Of a stretch of 31,278 bases of DNA, positions 15,302-24,947 are shown piece by piece; position 1 is the first letter of the stretch; each line of letters begins with the position of its first letter. The stretch spans positions 1 through 31,278 of the forward strand of contig CAMIKG010000054.1 of assembly GCA_946221915.1 (NCBI GenBank). Direction: 5' to 3'. Under the pieces are notes generated by a model. That model saw only the letters and a program-made list of their open reading frames with translations. It ran no database searches and had not been told where the DNA came from. Made by a program: the position numbers and the translations under genes. This stretch comes from an uncultured Erwinia sp. Its GTDB lineage: Bacteria > Pseudomonadota > Gammaproteobacteria > Enterobacterales > Enterobacteriaceae.

Positions 15302-17895
15302 CAGCCCTCCACCACGGAAACAAATTCACTGTCCTGCAGGCTGAAATGAATCGTGCTTACCGGCTCACCGGCCGACATGCGCTGCAGCAGTTGCAGTGAC
15401 ACCGGCGGCAGCAGCGCGCCATCAATAATCGACTCCAGCATACGCGCGCCGTTTTCACTGCGGTTAGCGCGACGCAGCAGCTCTTCCGCCACCTCGTCGT
15501 CGATCGTCACCTCAGCGTCAAAGCGCGTGCGCAGCAGATCGCTGAGGCGCGCCAGTTTGCCACCGGCAATCGCTTTCAGCGTGTCATGGCCCAGTGGCAG
15601 ATACGGGATCACTTCCATACGCGCCAGCAGCGCCGGTTTAAAGAAGGCCGCCAGTTCCGGATACAGCGCGTCGTGCAGCTCATCCTGGCGTTCGGCGTAA
15701 TCGACAATGGTCTGGAAACCGAGGTTGGAGGTGAGGAAGAACACCACGTTTTTGCAGTCGATGATGCGCCCTTCGCCGTCCGCCAGCTCGCCTTTGTCGA
15801 ACGCCTGGTAGAACAGGTTCAGCACGTCAGGGTGTGCTTTTTCCACTTCATCCAGCAGCACCACGGAGTACGGTTTCTGGCGAATAGCTTCGGTAAGAAT
15901 GCCGCCCTCGCCAAAGCCGACATAACCCGGCGGCGAACCAATCAGGCGCGACACGGTGTGCTTTTCCTGATACTCGGACATATTAATGGTGGTGAGATAG
16001 TTGCGACCGCCAAACAGCAGGTCGGCAATCTGCACCACGGTTTCGGTTTTACCGACGCCGCTCGGCCCCACCAGCAGAAAAGCGCCCAGCGGACGCCCTG
16101 CGCGACGCAAATCGGCGCGCGCGGTCAGCAGGTGTTTGTGCAGATGGGCTATCGCCAGCGCCTGGCCTTTGATACTGCTGCCGAGGTAGTCCGGCAGACG
16201 CGTCACCACGTCCAGTTCGCTCTGCGAGATACGGTTCAGCGGTACGCCGGTCCATTCGGCGATCACGGCGGCGATCTGTCCGCCATCAACATGCGCCGAC
16301 ACCAGCACCGCCGCTTGCTGCAGCTCTTCCAGCTGCTGCTCCAGTTCACGCAGTTGCTGGCTGTCCTGCTCATCCGGCGCGTCAGCGCTGTCGTCGAGCA
16401 GTCTGGCGCGTAATGCGACAATCTGCTCCACCAGGCTCTGCTGCTGACGCCAGCTCTGCTCCTGTTCCGCCAGCTGCTGACGATCGTGCTGCTGTTCCTC
16501 GTGCAGCTGCGCCAGCGTGTCCTGATGCTCGCCGAGACCAATGCGCGTCTGACGCTCCAGCTGGGTGATTTCCAGCGTGCGCTGCTGAATCCGCGTCTGC
16601 AGGTGGCTGACGCTGCGCGGCGGCGTGGTCAGGTTAATCGCCACGCGCGCGCAGGCGGTATCCAGCACATCGATCGCTTTGTCCGGCAGCTGACGGCCGG
16701 AGATATAGCGCGCCGACAGGGTCGCCGCCGCCTGCAGCGCCGCTTCATCGATCAGCACGTTATGCGCCTGCTCATACACCGCACGCAGGCCGCGCAGGAT
16801 CACTGTCGCCTGCTGGGTGCTTGGTTCACTGACTTTCACCTGCTGGAAACGACGCGATAACGCCGCATCTTTTTCGACGTATTTCTTGTATTCGCTCCAG
16901 GTGGTGGCGGCGATGGTACGCAGCTCGCCACGCGCCAGCGCCGGTTTGATCAGGTTGGAAACATCCAGCCCGCCCGCCTGATTCCCGGCGCCAATCAGGG
17001 TATGCGCTTCATCGATAAACAGGATCACCGGACGCGGCGCGTCTTTCACTTCCTGCATCACGCCTTTAAAACGTTTTTCGAACTCCCCTTTCACTGCCGC
17101 GCCCGCCTGCATCGCGCCGAGATCGAGCGACAACAGTTCGACATCACGCAGTTTTTCCGGCACCTGACCGGCGACAATACGCAGCGCCAGCCCTTCCAGC
17201 AGCGCACTTTTACCGACGCCCGCTTCACCGACGATAATCGGGTTGTTTTTGCGGCGACGCGACAGGATGTCGATCATCAGATCGATCTCTTCATCGCGGC
17301 ACAGCACCGGATCGAGCTGCTGGTTGCGCGCCTGCTGCGTCACGTTCTGGGTAAAGCGTCCCAGCAGGCTGCTGTCGGTTGCCAGCGCCGCGCCCTCTGT
17401 CGGGGCGGCTGACGCCACTTCCGTTTCCGCCGAGCTTTTCACCCACTCATCAAACTGCTGCATCAGCAGGTCGCGGTTCACTTTCGCCAGCAGACGGATC
17501 AGCGGCGCAGACAGGTAGCGATGCGGCGTCATCAGCAACACCAGCAGCAACACGCCACTGCGCAGCTGGCCGTGGCGCAGCTGTGCGGAGGCCAGTAACC
17601 AGCTGTCCTGCAGCCACTCCACCAGCAGCGGAGAAAAAGAGGGGTACCCTGGTGTCAGGCTCTTATCCATTTCATCCGGCTGCAGCAGCGTGCGCGCGTC
17701 GTCGATATCCACTTCGGCGCGCGTGAGGATCAGACGCACATCGCTGAGCGGCGTATCCAGCGCCTTCAGCAGCACGTGCTCAATACGAATTTCCGCGCCC
17801 TGATGGCTGACGCACAGCGCCGCCGCCTCTTCCAGCATATGGCGGCAGACGGGATTCAGGCGGTCGACAAGGACTGGCAGTTCAATTCGAATCAC
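15301..17895 (-). CDS. tssH: T6SS sheath-disassembly ATPase TssH (ClpV)
   Basis: An 864-residue Hsp100/Clp-type AAA+ ATPase that extracts TssC from contracted sheaths so subunits can be reused. It has an N-domain that binds the sheath (about 1-150), a first AAA+ domain with Walker A GEAGVGKS (223-230) and Walker B ILFIDEA (291-297), and a middle coiled-coil region rich in Glu and Gln (about 430-530). The second AAA+ domain has Walker A GPSGVGKT (610-617) and a later VVLLDEVEKAHPDV. Translation starts at a GTG preceded by GGGAG at 7 nt, 12 nt after tssL. Both ATPase sites look intact. Confidence 0.96.
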   Translation of the reverse strand: MIRIELPVLVDRLNPVCRHMLEEAAALCVSHQGAEIRIEHVLLKALDTPLSDVRLILTRAEVDIDDARTLLQPDEMDKSLTPGYPSFSPLLVEWLQDSWLLASAQLRHGQLRSGVLLLVLLMTPHRYLSAPLIRLLAKVNRDLLMQQFDEWVKSSAETEVASAAPTEGAALATDSSLLGRFTQNVTQQARNQQLDPVLCRDEEIDLMIDILSRRRKNNPIIVGEAGVGKSALLEGLALRIVAGQVPEKLRDVELLSLDLGAMQAGAAVKGEFEKRFKGVMQEVKDAPRPVILFIDEAHTLIGAGNQAGGLDVSNLIKPALARGELRTIAATTWSEYKKYVEKDAALSRRFQQVKVSEPSTQQATVILRGLRAVYEQAHNVLIDEAALQAAATLSARYISGRQLPDKAIDVLDTACARVAINLTTPPRSVSHLQTRIQQRTLEITQLERQTRIGLGEHQDTLAQLHEEQQHDRQQLAEQEQSWRQQQSLVEQIVALRARLLDDSADAPDEQDSQQLRELEQQLEELQQAAVLVSAHVDGGQIAAVIAEWTGVPLNRISQSELDVVTRLPDYLGSSIKGQALAIAHLHKHLLTARADLRRAGRPLGAFLLVGPSGVGKTETVVQIADLLFGGRNYLTTINMSEYQEKHTVSRLIGSPPGYVGFGEGGILTEAIRQKPYSVVLLDEVEKAHPDVLNLFYQAFDKGELADGEGRIIDCKNVVFFLTSNLGFQTIVDYAERQDELHDALYPELAAFFKPALLARMEVIPYLPLGHDTLKAIAGGKLARLSDLLRTRFDAEVTIDDEVAEELLRRANRSENGARMLESIIDGALLPPVSLQLLQRMSAGEPVSTIHFSLQDSEFVSVVEG

Positions 17896-17907
17896 TGGTT
17901 TACTCCC

Positions 17908-18684
17908 TTATTTTAATAATTCTCCCAACTGACGCAGAACGTCCTGGGTTTGATTGCTGAGTTGAAAGTGGTAAAGACCAAATACCGCGGCCAGCAGGAT
18001 CACCGCGCCGAGGCACAGCGTGCGCAGCGACAGTTGTTTGCGCAGGCGGTAGCGCGATCCCTGCTGACCGTGGTCGAGATGAAACACGGTGGCGGCATTC
18101 ACCGCTTCCGGGCGCAGCAGGCGATGCAGATGGCGGATCACGCCGCGCAGCTCCCCTTCGCCCTGCGGAATAATGCGGTAACGACCCTGGAAACCGAGCG
18201 TCAGACACAGCCAGATAAATTCCAGAATGTCGCGATAACGCTCCGGCTCCTCCTGCAGCTTGTCGAGCAGCGCAAACACTTTCTCGCCGCCCCAGGTTTC
18301 GTTATGGAAGCGCGCCAGCAACGAGTTTTCCGACCACATGCTCTGGCTGCCCCACTCTTTCACCATCACCGCTTCATCGATAAAGGTGCAGAGGATGTAA
18401 CGGAACGACAGCACCACGCCGTTTTCATAGCCCTGGCTGCTCAGCTCCTGTTCGATGGACTGAATTTCCGCCACCACCTTCTGGTACAGCGCGGGCACAT
18501 CGTCATAGTGATTCAGCTGGCGGATACGCCCCACCATGCCGAGCAGCGGCGTGACGGCGTCGATAATCGGATTGATGCTCTGGCCGCGCATACGGAACCA
18601 GTAATCCGAATCCATGTTGATCTGCCGCGCGTGTTCAAACAGCAAATCACCCAGCTGCTCATTTTTCAGTAGATTGGTTGTCAT
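17908..18684 (-). CDS. tssL: T6SS inner-membrane protein TssL (DotU/VasF)
   Basis: A 258-residue C-tail-anchored protein. The cytoplasmic DotU domain contains the conserved RYILCTFIDEAV (95-106) and NSLLARFHNETWGGEKVF (120-137). The single membrane helix is at about 221-239, leaving a short periplasmic tail. It lacks the peptidoglycan-binding OmpA-like extension seen in some TssL proteins, so cell-wall anchoring would need another protein. It partners TssM in the membrane complex and contacts the baseplate through TssK. The ATG is preceded by AGGAG with 8 nt spacing, 15 nt after tssK. Confidence 0.94.
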   Translation of the reverse strand: MTTNLLKNEQLGDLLFEHARQINMDSDYWFRMRGQSINPIIDAVTPLLGMVGRIRQLNHYDDVPALYQKVVAEIQSIEQELSSQGYENGVVLSFRYILCTFIDEAVMVKEWGSQSMWSENSLLARFHNETWGGEKVFALLDKLQEEPERYRDILEFIWLCLTLGFQGRYRIIPQGEGELRGVIRHLHRLLRPEAVNAATVFHLDHGQQGSRYRLRKQLSLRTLCLGAVILLAAVFGLYHFQLSNQTQDVLRQLGELLK

Positions 18685-18699
18685 GGTGTCTGCTCCTGA

Positions 18700-20037
18700 T
18701 TACTGGCCGCGAATGGCCCACAGCTGCATATCCAGCTCCGGGAACTCGCCGGCAATATGGAACGCCAGCGTGTTGCCGGTCACCAGCATCTGCCAGGCCG
18801 GGCTTTGCCTGTCGAGCTGGAAGTAGCTGTAGCCCGCGTGATACGGCAGCTGACGTGGCGCCACCGGCAGCGGCAGCAGCGGGACGCCCGGCAGCTGCAG
18901 GCTGATCAGTTCGCGGATCTTCTCGCTCGACGCCATTTTGGTCTGCTGCAGCAGCTGTTTGCGCAGCTGCTCCTGCGGCATGCGCGCGCGCACCGCAAGA
19001 ATAAATTCGGCGCTGTGCATCAGTTCGGCGTCGCCGACAATCGCCATCGTCACGCCATAAGCATGCTTGCGCAGCTGCAGCGACACCGCGCGCGGCGACA
19101 GCACAGTGCTGAGCGCCTGGCGCAGCGCCTGAATAAGCGGTTCAAAGCTGATGCGCTGATCGTCGTGGCGATAGGCAGGGAACTCCGGCGGCAGACGCGA
19201 TTCATCGGTGAAGGTCATCAGCTCGCCAACAAACTGCACCAGCGCTTCATGCAGGCGTTCCGGGTGCAGCGTGCCGAGGCGCGCCAGGTGTGACAGCTGC
19301 GGCTGCACGCGGTTGAGCAGCTGCAGCATCATAAATTCCGCCACGTCAGCCACGCCCTGCTGGCCAGGCGCGGCGATGCGTCCGGCGAGGCTGCGCGCAC
19401 GTTCAGCCACCAGCCCGGCGGATTCGCCGAGAAAACGCTTCAGCACCGGGATCGCCGCCACGCTGGCGCTGCACGGCATAAAAGCGGGATCGAGCAGCAG
19501 ACCGCCGTCGGGGCGTTTGTCGCTAATCAGGGCAATCGCCAGCGAGGCGTAGGCGCTGCGATCTTCGCGCTCCAGCATCAGACGCGGACTGACGCGCCCC
19601 ACTTCCAGCGCCACCACATCGCCGCCTTCACTGTGCAGATCGCGCACGTCATAACGATGCGCTTCGAGGCGGGTGGCGATTTGCTGCCCCTGCTGGCCCA
19701 CTTCATTGACGCCGCTTACTGCCAGCGGGATCGCCAGGTAAACTTTCTGGTTGGTCACCGAGGCATCGGTGATCTCCAGCGGCGGCGGCAGAGAGTCATC
19801 CGCCGGGATATTGAACACCGTGCCGTCCGGCATCACGCCGCTGGCGCTCACCAGCGCAATACGGCCGAAGTTGAGGTATTCCTGATTGATTTCCAGCGAC
19901 TGCAGACCATAGAAATAGTCACTGACCGCGCTGAGACGCGCATGCAGGCTGTAGTCGTTATGACGCTGTTGCTGCTGAAAATGCTGTGGCTTAATAAACA
20001 GCCCTTCACGCCAGATAATGCGATTGCGAATAGACAT
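18700..20037 (-). CDS. tssK: T6SS baseplate protein TssK (VasE)
   Basis: A 445-residue protein, the normal length for TssK, beginning with the family signature RIIWREGLFIKPQHFQQQ. It links the TssEFG baseplate to the TssLM membrane complex and is related to phage receptor-binding proteins. Near the C-terminus, YHAGYSYFQLDRQSPAW and FPELDMQLWAIRG are typical. It starts 2 nt after tssJ, consistent with translational coupling. No membrane segment was found. Confidence 0.95.
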   Translation of the reverse strand: MSIRNRIIWREGLFIKPQHFQQQQRHNDYSLHARLSAVSDYFYGLQSLEINQEYLNFGRIALVSASGVMPDGTVFNIPADDSLPPPLEITDASVTNQKVYLAIPLAVSGVNEVGQQGQQIATRLEAHRYDVRDLHSEGGDVVALEVGRVSPRLMLEREDRSAYASLAIALISDKRPDGGLLLDPAFMPCSASVAAIPVLKRFLGESAGLVAERARSLAGRIAAPGQQGVADVAEFMMLQLLNRVQPQLSHLARLGTLHPERLHEALVQFVGELMTFTDESRLPPEFPAYRHDDQRISFEPLIQALRQALSTVLSPRAVSLQLRKHAYGVTMAIVGDAELMHSAEFILAVRARMPQEQLRKQLLQQTKMASSEKIRELISLQLPGVPLLPLPVAPRQLPYHAGYSYFQLDRQSPAWQMLVTGNTLAFHIAGEFPELDMQLWAIRGQ

Positions 20038-20039
20038 CG

Positions 20040-20558
20040 TTATTCTTCTTCTTGCTGTAATTCGACTTCATCCATGCGCAGATGCACCAGAATCTGGTAT
20101 GAATGCCCTTTATTTTTCACCTTGATCACCTTGCGCCACTCGCTGCTGTCCGGGTCGGCGTAGCGGGCGATCACGCCGATGTAGCGCACCTTTTCATCCA
20201 GCACCGCCGCAGGCAGATATTTGAACTGCCCGGGCAGCAGCGTGTAGTCCTGGTGATCGAGATAGTTTTTCCCCAGTGTGGCCTCAATATCGCCTGTCAC
20301 CTGGTCGTAATCGGTGGCCAGCAGACGTGAATCCTCGGAAAGCATGACAATCTGAAACTCTACCGGGGCGGCTTCACCGCTCTCATTTGGGTTCATATCC
20401 GGTTCCGCCACCAGGCTGAAGGCCACGCTGGAGGGTTGGTCGTTATTACTGCCGACCTGGATATCCGGGTTCATTGCCACATCCGCCATTTTGCCCAGCG
20501 TGGTGCAGCCACTCAGCGCGACGACCAGTAAAAAAATGCCCGCCTGGCGCCACATCAT
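20040..20558 (-). CDS. tssJ: T6SS outer-membrane lipoprotein TssJ (VasD/SciN)
   Basis: A 172-residue lipoprotein. A signal peptide rich in Leu and Val ends in the lipobox ALSGC with Cys18 and Thr at +2, predicting the outer membrane. The mature protein is a compact beta-rich domain with segments typical of TssJ (VEFQIVMLSEDSRLL, DHQDYTLLPGQFKYLPAAV, IGVIARYADPDSSEWRKV). It holds the periplasmic end of TssM at the outer membrane. The start overlaps the tagH stop codon by 4 nt. Confidence 0.94.
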   Translation of the reverse strand: MMWRQAGIFLLVVALSGCTTLGKMADVAMNPDIQVGSNNDQPSSVAFSLVAEPDMNPNESGEAAPVEFQIVMLSEDSRLLATDYDQVTGDIEATLGKNYLDHQDYTLLPGQFKYLPAAVLDEKVRYIGVIARYADPDSSEWRKVIKVKNKGHSYQILVHLRMDEVELQQEEE

Positions 20559-21778
20559 TGCGCGTCCTGTTGTTCGCGCACCGCGCGGTCATACGCCTGG
20601 GCATACACCTGCTGGAACAGCTTGTGGAAGCCCTGCTGGCGCGGCGAAGTCAGCTCGCGGAAGTAGTGCTGATACATCGCCCACGCCCAGCCCTGATCCA
20701 GCGGCTGTTCGCTGGCGCCGCGACGATAATGGTTAAAGCGATCGAGTAACGTTTCCGGCGAGAATGCCTGCAGAATGCTGTTCAGCGCGGCGCTGATCGC
20801 CTGCTGATTGGCATTGTGATGCACACGAATATTGTGCAGCACTTCCGCCACCGCCGCCGGGGCAGAGAGGTGCACCGGGCTTTTCTCTTCGGCAAACAGC
20901 AGCGACAGCGTGTCGCTATAGTTCAGGCCGAGACGCAGCGGGTTATCTTCAATTGGCCGCAGCAGTTTGTCGGCCAGCGCCGCCTGCTCCGCCTGCAGCG
21001 TGAGCAAGCCTTCCAGCGTGGCGCGCAGAGTTTTGCCCATTTCGTACAGCATCGCCTGCGCCTGCTGGTCGTCGCGCAGTGACAGCGTCTGCCCAAGGCC
21101 ATGCATCACCGGCGCCAGTGTGACGCCTGCGCCGCCGCTGAACCCGGTGCTAAACCCCTGCACATCCGGCAGTTCGATAAATTCCTGGTCCATGGTGTCC
21201 TGTATCCCCGCAAAGGCATTAAGTGGTGGCAGCATGCTGTTGACCTGCGCGCTGCCATTCAGCATCGCTGCGGCGCTGTTTCGCTCCTGCTGCAAGATCC
21301 ACAGCGGATCATTGTGCTGATCCTGGCTGGGCTCGTCATCTGTGGTGGCGCGGAAAGCCGGCATATCGGCGTCCAGCCAGTCATCAATGTTCTGGCTCTG
21401 GCGGTTGCCTATAATCTGATCCAGCTGAGGCTCCGTCTGCACCGTGCCGTTAAACACGCGAATACGGAACGGGCCGATCGCCAGTTCATCGCCCTGCTCC
21501 AGCATCACCCGACGCTGAAAACCGATCGGCGAGGTCGCGCCATTGATAAAGGTCTGTCCGCTCAGGTCGCAGAGGCAGAAACGGCCATCGACCGTTTCAA
21601 TGCGCGCATGCTGCGGCAGAACCGCGCCCAGCCGCTCGCGCAGCTGCCAGTCATCCTGTTCGGAGGCGCCGAGCGTACCGCCCTGCACGCCAAACTGATG
21701 CTGAACCTGTGAATTCCCTTCCAGTTGCTCACTGTTGAGCACCAACAGTGAAAGTTGCTGATTGCCGTCGCTCACCAT
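20555..21778 (-). CDS. tagH: T6SS FHA-domain protein TagH (Fha/VasC)
   Basis: About 407 residues with an N-terminal FHA domain (about 20-110) and a C-terminal TagH-type helical domain (about 190-400). The FHA core is recognisable (LPQHARIETVDGRFCLCDLS, then FINGA and LEQGDELAIGPFRIRVF), but key phosphothreonine-binding positions differ from the usual GR...SR.HA...N pattern. There is GAS in place of GRS, PQH in place of SRRH, and no clear NGT. Fha proteins elsewhere control assembly after phosphorylation by PpkA, which is not encoded here. The ATG at 21778 overlaps the tssG stop codon (TAATG). An in-frame ATG at 21793 is an alternative with no better ribosome-binding site. Confidence 0.87.
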   Translation of the reverse strand: MVSDGNQQLSLLVLNSEQLEGNSQVQHQFGVQGGTLGASEQDDWQLRERLGAVLPQHARIETVDGRFCLCDLSGQTFINGATSPIGFQRRVMLEQGDELAIGPFRIRVFNGTVQTEPQLDQIIGNRQSQNIDDWLDADMPAFRATTDDEPSQDQHNDPLWILQQERNSAAAMLNGSAQVNSMLPPLNAFAGIQDTMDQEFIELPDVQGFSTGFSGGAGVTLAPVMHGLGQTLSLRDDQQAQAMLYEMGKTLRATLEGLLTLQAEQAALADKLLRPIEDNPLRLGLNYSDTLSLLFAEEKSPVHLSAPAAVAEVLHNIRVHHNANQQAISAALNSILQAFSPETLLDRFNHYRRGASEQPLDQGWAWAMYQHYFRELTSPRQQGFHKLFQQVYAQAYDRAVREQQDAQ

Positions 21779-22776
21779 TACTCCTGCACACATATCGTCA
21801 CGAAGGGGTCCGCTGGCGGTTCCCCAAGAAAACTGCTCCAGCCCAGGCTGGCGTTCTTCTCATCGCCCAGACATACGCCGCGCGTCTGCTGCGGGCCAAA
21901 ACTGAGGCGTAAATCCCACGCCAGCTGGTCGCGCAAAATAAACGACACAAAGCGCACCAGCGGCTCAAACTGATCGCCGTTCGGCAGAAAACGCAGAAAA
22001 TCGGCAAACATCAGATTGTTGATTTTCAGCAGGAACTTACCGGCGCAGTCGTTGACTTTGTCGCCGATAATAAAGTCGTCGCCCAGCCGCATATTGGCCT
22101 GCGCCAGCCGGTTCTGCTGCTCTTCACAAATCGCCACCTTGCGCGTCTGCCACACTTCCACTTCCACGCTTTCGAGGTCAAAGCAGTGCATCACCAGCCC
22201 CGCCACCACTTCCGGCGAACGGCTGGGACTGGCCAGCATGCCGGCATACGACAGCATCTTGGCGCGGTTCACCGGCAGGCTTTCGCGCACCGCATCGTTG
22301 CCCAGCCCCACCAGCGCAAACATCAGACGCGAAAAGCCATCCTCGCCGTTGTTCTGAAAACGCACGTGGTAGCGATATTTGCGCCACACCCGGTGCAGCA
22401 GCGTCAGCAGGCGGTGGTGGAAGAAGTCGAGAAACAGCCCGAGACGCGGCTCCTGCTGCGCGTACTCCCACGCCAGTTCGTCAAGGTAATAACCCGGCAT
22501 CGGCGACTGGCTGCCGTGCAGTCCCAGAAACGCCACTTCCAGCTGATGGCGGCCAAGCTGATCCTGCTCAATACCGACGATATCGCTGCTGTGAAAGCCC
22601 AGTGAGGCGGTCGACTTAAAGCGCACCCGCTCCTGATCGGGATCGAAATCCTGACGGCTTTCCGGGTCGACCTGCTCCATACGGTTAAGCAGCTCCACCA
22701 GCTGAAAGAAGGAGTAACGCGCGATATCACCACGCACCATCACATCATCGAGTGCTGACCCGTTTTCACCGGCCAT
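21778..22776 (-). CDS. tssG: T6SS baseplate protein TssG (VasB)
   Basis: A 332-residue baseplate wedge subunit. Family features are the N-terminal YSFFQLVELLNRM, RVRFKSTASLGFHSSDI, the GLHGSQSPMPGYY segment, and the C-terminal LAWDLRLSFGPQQTRGVCLG followed by a Leu/Gly-rich end. I chose the start at 22776, which has AAGGAG 9 nt upstream. The gene then overlaps tssF by 37 nt. A second ATG at 22740 overlaps the tssF stop (TGATG) but lacks a ribosome-binding site. TssG works with TssE, TssF and TssK. Confidence 0.93.
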   Translation of the reverse strand: MAGENGSALDDVMVRGDIARYSFFQLVELLNRMEQVDPESRQDFDPDQERVRFKSTASLGFHSSDIVGIEQDQLGRHQLEVAFLGLHGSQSPMPGYYLDELAWEYAQQEPRLGLFLDFFHHRLLTLLHRVWRKYRYHVRFQNNGEDGFSRLMFALVGLGNDAVRESLPVNRAKMLSYAGMLASPSRSPEVVAGLVMHCFDLESVEVEVWQTRKVAICEEQQNRLAQANMRLGDDFIIGDKVNDCAGKFLLKINNLMFADFLRFLPNGDQFEPLVRFVSFILRDQLAWDLRLSFGPQQTRGVCLGDEKNASLGWSSFLGEPPADPFVTICVQE

Positions 22777-24506
22777 CGGTAACGCTCCTTGTTGTCGAGG
22801 TTGACCACCTCCAGCAGGTGAAACGCGTTCACACTGGCGTAGAGGGAGAGGAAATGCGCCAGCACGGTGCTGAACAGATACAGCTCCCCTTCACTGGCGA
22901 AGGCGGACTGACGGATCGACAGCACCGATTTCAGTCCGCGCACCGGCATCCCGGACACCAGCCGATCCACCGGCACAGTTTCAATTTTTTCGATGCCCGC
23001 CAGCCGCTTGCGTGATGCCTGCTCCGCCTGCTTGTCATACAGCGTCGGGAAGTCATAAGTGCGCAGCACCTGCACCAGCGCATCACGGCTCAGCAGCGAA
23101 ACATAGTTCAGCGACAGGTTGGAAATCAGCGTCCACTGCAGGCTGCCATCCAGCGCCGGGCGCAGCGGGCGCGTGGGACGGGTGATATTGCGGAAGGTGG
23201 CGTAAGTCGGCGAGCTGCCGGTGGGTTCACAGATATCGCCCACCAGCAACTCTGCCGCGCGGCCGCGATTGGTGCAGGTCAGGGTGATGGAAACGGATTC
23301 ATTCAGCCCCACCACTTCCGTTTCATCACCGCGCACAAACGACAGCGCATGTTCAAAACCATTGCCACTCACCGCTTCACGTACGCGGATGCGATAGTAG
23401 AGCGCCTGGCGTCCTTTGCTGCGTTCAATCTGATGCTGGAAACTTTCAAACGGCTGGTAGACGCGCTGCATACCGCGCGAACGACCCGCCTGCCCCTCGA
23501 CCCAGCCTTCGACTTTATCGACGGAGAAAATTTCAAAGCTGTCCGCCTGGCGATAGCTGGCTTTCAGCGGGTACTCCACCTGACGGCCATTGAGATCCAC
23601 CGGTTCGCTCTCATGGCGGAACAGATTGATGGCCGGAACACAGTTCAACAGGAAGGAGTCAGGACGGATCTTCAGCTCCGGCGGCAGCGCGCTTTCAAAG
23701 CAGAAGTGCAGTTTAAAATGGGTCACCGGCATCGGCTGATTTGGCCAGTCGCCACCCTGCAGCTGGAAAAACAAAAAGCTTTCCGGGAAGCAGAAATACT
23801 CCTGCAAAATACGGTAGCCGGAATAGACGTTGCCCGGATAAGGCAACAGCGCATCTTCCCGGTCAAAGCCAGTGGTTTTCAGCAAACTGGCGGGCTGGCG
23901 GAAACGCTTGCCATCCACTTCCAGTTCAATATGCGACAGCTTGCCCGACAGCCACAGGTAGAGTTCGTATGCCGTCCAGCCATCGCCACCAAGATAAAAA
24001 CGCAGCTTGTCCAGCTCCAGCTGGGCCAGCGTTAGCGTGCTTTGCAGCGCGATATCCAGCGTAATCGCCGACATATCATTGCCGCTCTGGGCGCTGACTT
24101 TCTCCAGCGTCGCCGGATAAATCCACATGTCGTGACAGGTCTGGAAATGGCACACCACGTCGTTCAGCGGTTTGCTGTCGAGCGGGCAGCCGCGTTCGAC
24201 AAATGCCGGTTGCGCCAGCGCGCCGGGGATCACCGTGAACTGCATAATGGTCATGCTCGGCACCGGGCGCAGATAGTTCGGCCACAGCATATTCAGCAGA
24301 CCGTGTGTCAGCTCGGGAAACTCATCTTCAATTTTCGCCCGCAGACTGCCGGTCAAAAATGCAAAGCCTTCCAGCAAGCGCTCCACATCGGGATCGGTGG
24401 TTTGCTCCGATAAAAAACGCGTCAGTTCGGGATGGGTCTGGGCAAACTGGCGCCCCTGCAGGCGCAGCCAGGCAAGCTCATCCCTGAAGTAATGTTCCAG
24501 CGACAT
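22740..24506 (-). CDS. tssF: T6SS baseplate protein TssF (VasA)
   Basis: A 588-residue baseplate wedge protein, normal length for the family. Its start is typical (YFRDELAWLRLQGRQFAQTH), as are the DPDVERLLEGFAFLTGSLRA segment and the FPELTHGLLNMLWPNYLRPV region. The C-terminal part carries SVNAFHLLEVVNLDNKERYR and ends at the tssG overlap. It lies 3 nt after tssE. It forms wedges with TssG that surround the VgrG hub. Confidence 0.95.
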   Translation of the reverse strand: MSLEHYFRDELAWLRLQGRQFAQTHPELTRFLSEQTTDPDVERLLEGFAFLTGSLRAKIEDEFPELTHGLLNMLWPNYLRPVPSMTIMQFTVIPGALAQPAFVERGCPLDSKPLNDVVCHFQTCHDMWIYPATLEKVSAQSGNDMSAITLDIALQSTLTLAQLELDKLRFYLGGDGWTAYELYLWLSGKLSHIELEVDGKRFRQPASLLKTTGFDREDALLPYPGNVYSGYRILQEYFCFPESFLFFQLQGGDWPNQPMPVTHFKLHFCFESALPPELKIRPDSFLLNCVPAINLFRHESEPVDLNGRQVEYPLKASYRQADSFEIFSVDKVEGWVEGQAGRSRGMQRVYQPFESFQHQIERSKGRQALYYRIRVREAVSGNGFEHALSFVRGDETEVVGLNESVSITLTCTNRGRAAELLVGDICEPTGSSPTYATFRNITRPTRPLRPALDGSLQWTLISNLSLNYVSLLSRDALVQVLRTYDFPTLYDKQAEQASRKRLAGIEKIETVPVDRLVSGMPVRGLKSVLSIRQSAFASEGELYLFSTVLAHFLSLYASVNAFHLLEVVNLDNKERYRWPVKTGQHSMM

Positions 24507-24509
24507 AGG

Positions 24510-24941
24510 TCATATCATTCTGTAGTGGCGGTTGCTATCCATATGGATATTGAACGAAGTCACCTGTTCCAGCTCTTCGAGCCGCACATGGGCCGTCACG
24601 CGAAAGGTGGTTTCGAGGGGCGTATCGGCGTTATCTGCCGAAATCACCTCGACCTGCACAATGCGTGGTTCGTATTCGCAGATACACTGCCTGATGGCTT
24701 CGCGTATCCGGCTGCGAATATCGGTTCCGCCCTGCGTGGCGTCATTGAGATCAATGACGCCAAGCTCAGGGGCGCTGCGGCAACTGCCGGGACGGGTGTT
24801 GAGCACTCTGTTCAGTTGTCGTTTCACCGACTCAATCAGAGCGTCCAGCTCCACGCCCGGCGCGCTGTTGCGTTGTTCGCCCCGTATGCGATCGAATAAG
24901 CTGGCGGCGCTCCCTCTGTTCCAGGAAGAGAGAGAGGACAT
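24510..24941 (-). CDS. tssE: T6SS baseplate protein TssE (gp25-like)
   Basis: A 143-residue homologue of phage T4 gp25, the baseplate component from which the sheath starts to polymerise. It has the conserved SLFDRI near the N-terminus, LNTRPGSCRSAPELGVIDLN in the middle and a gp25-type CEYEPRIVQVEV. The Glu in YEPR is the conserved residue of the EPR core motif that fixes the sheath to the baseplate. The ATG has AAGGA upstream and lies 6 nt after tssC. Confidence 0.94.
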   Translation of the reverse strand: MSSLSSWNRGSAASLFDRIRGEQRNSAPGVELDALIESVKRQLNRVLNTRPGSCRSAPELGVIDLNDATQGGTDIRSRIREAIRQCICEYEPRIVQVEVISADNADTPLETTFRVTAHVRLEELEQVTSFNIHMDSNRHYRMI

Positions 24942-24947
24942 CGCGTG

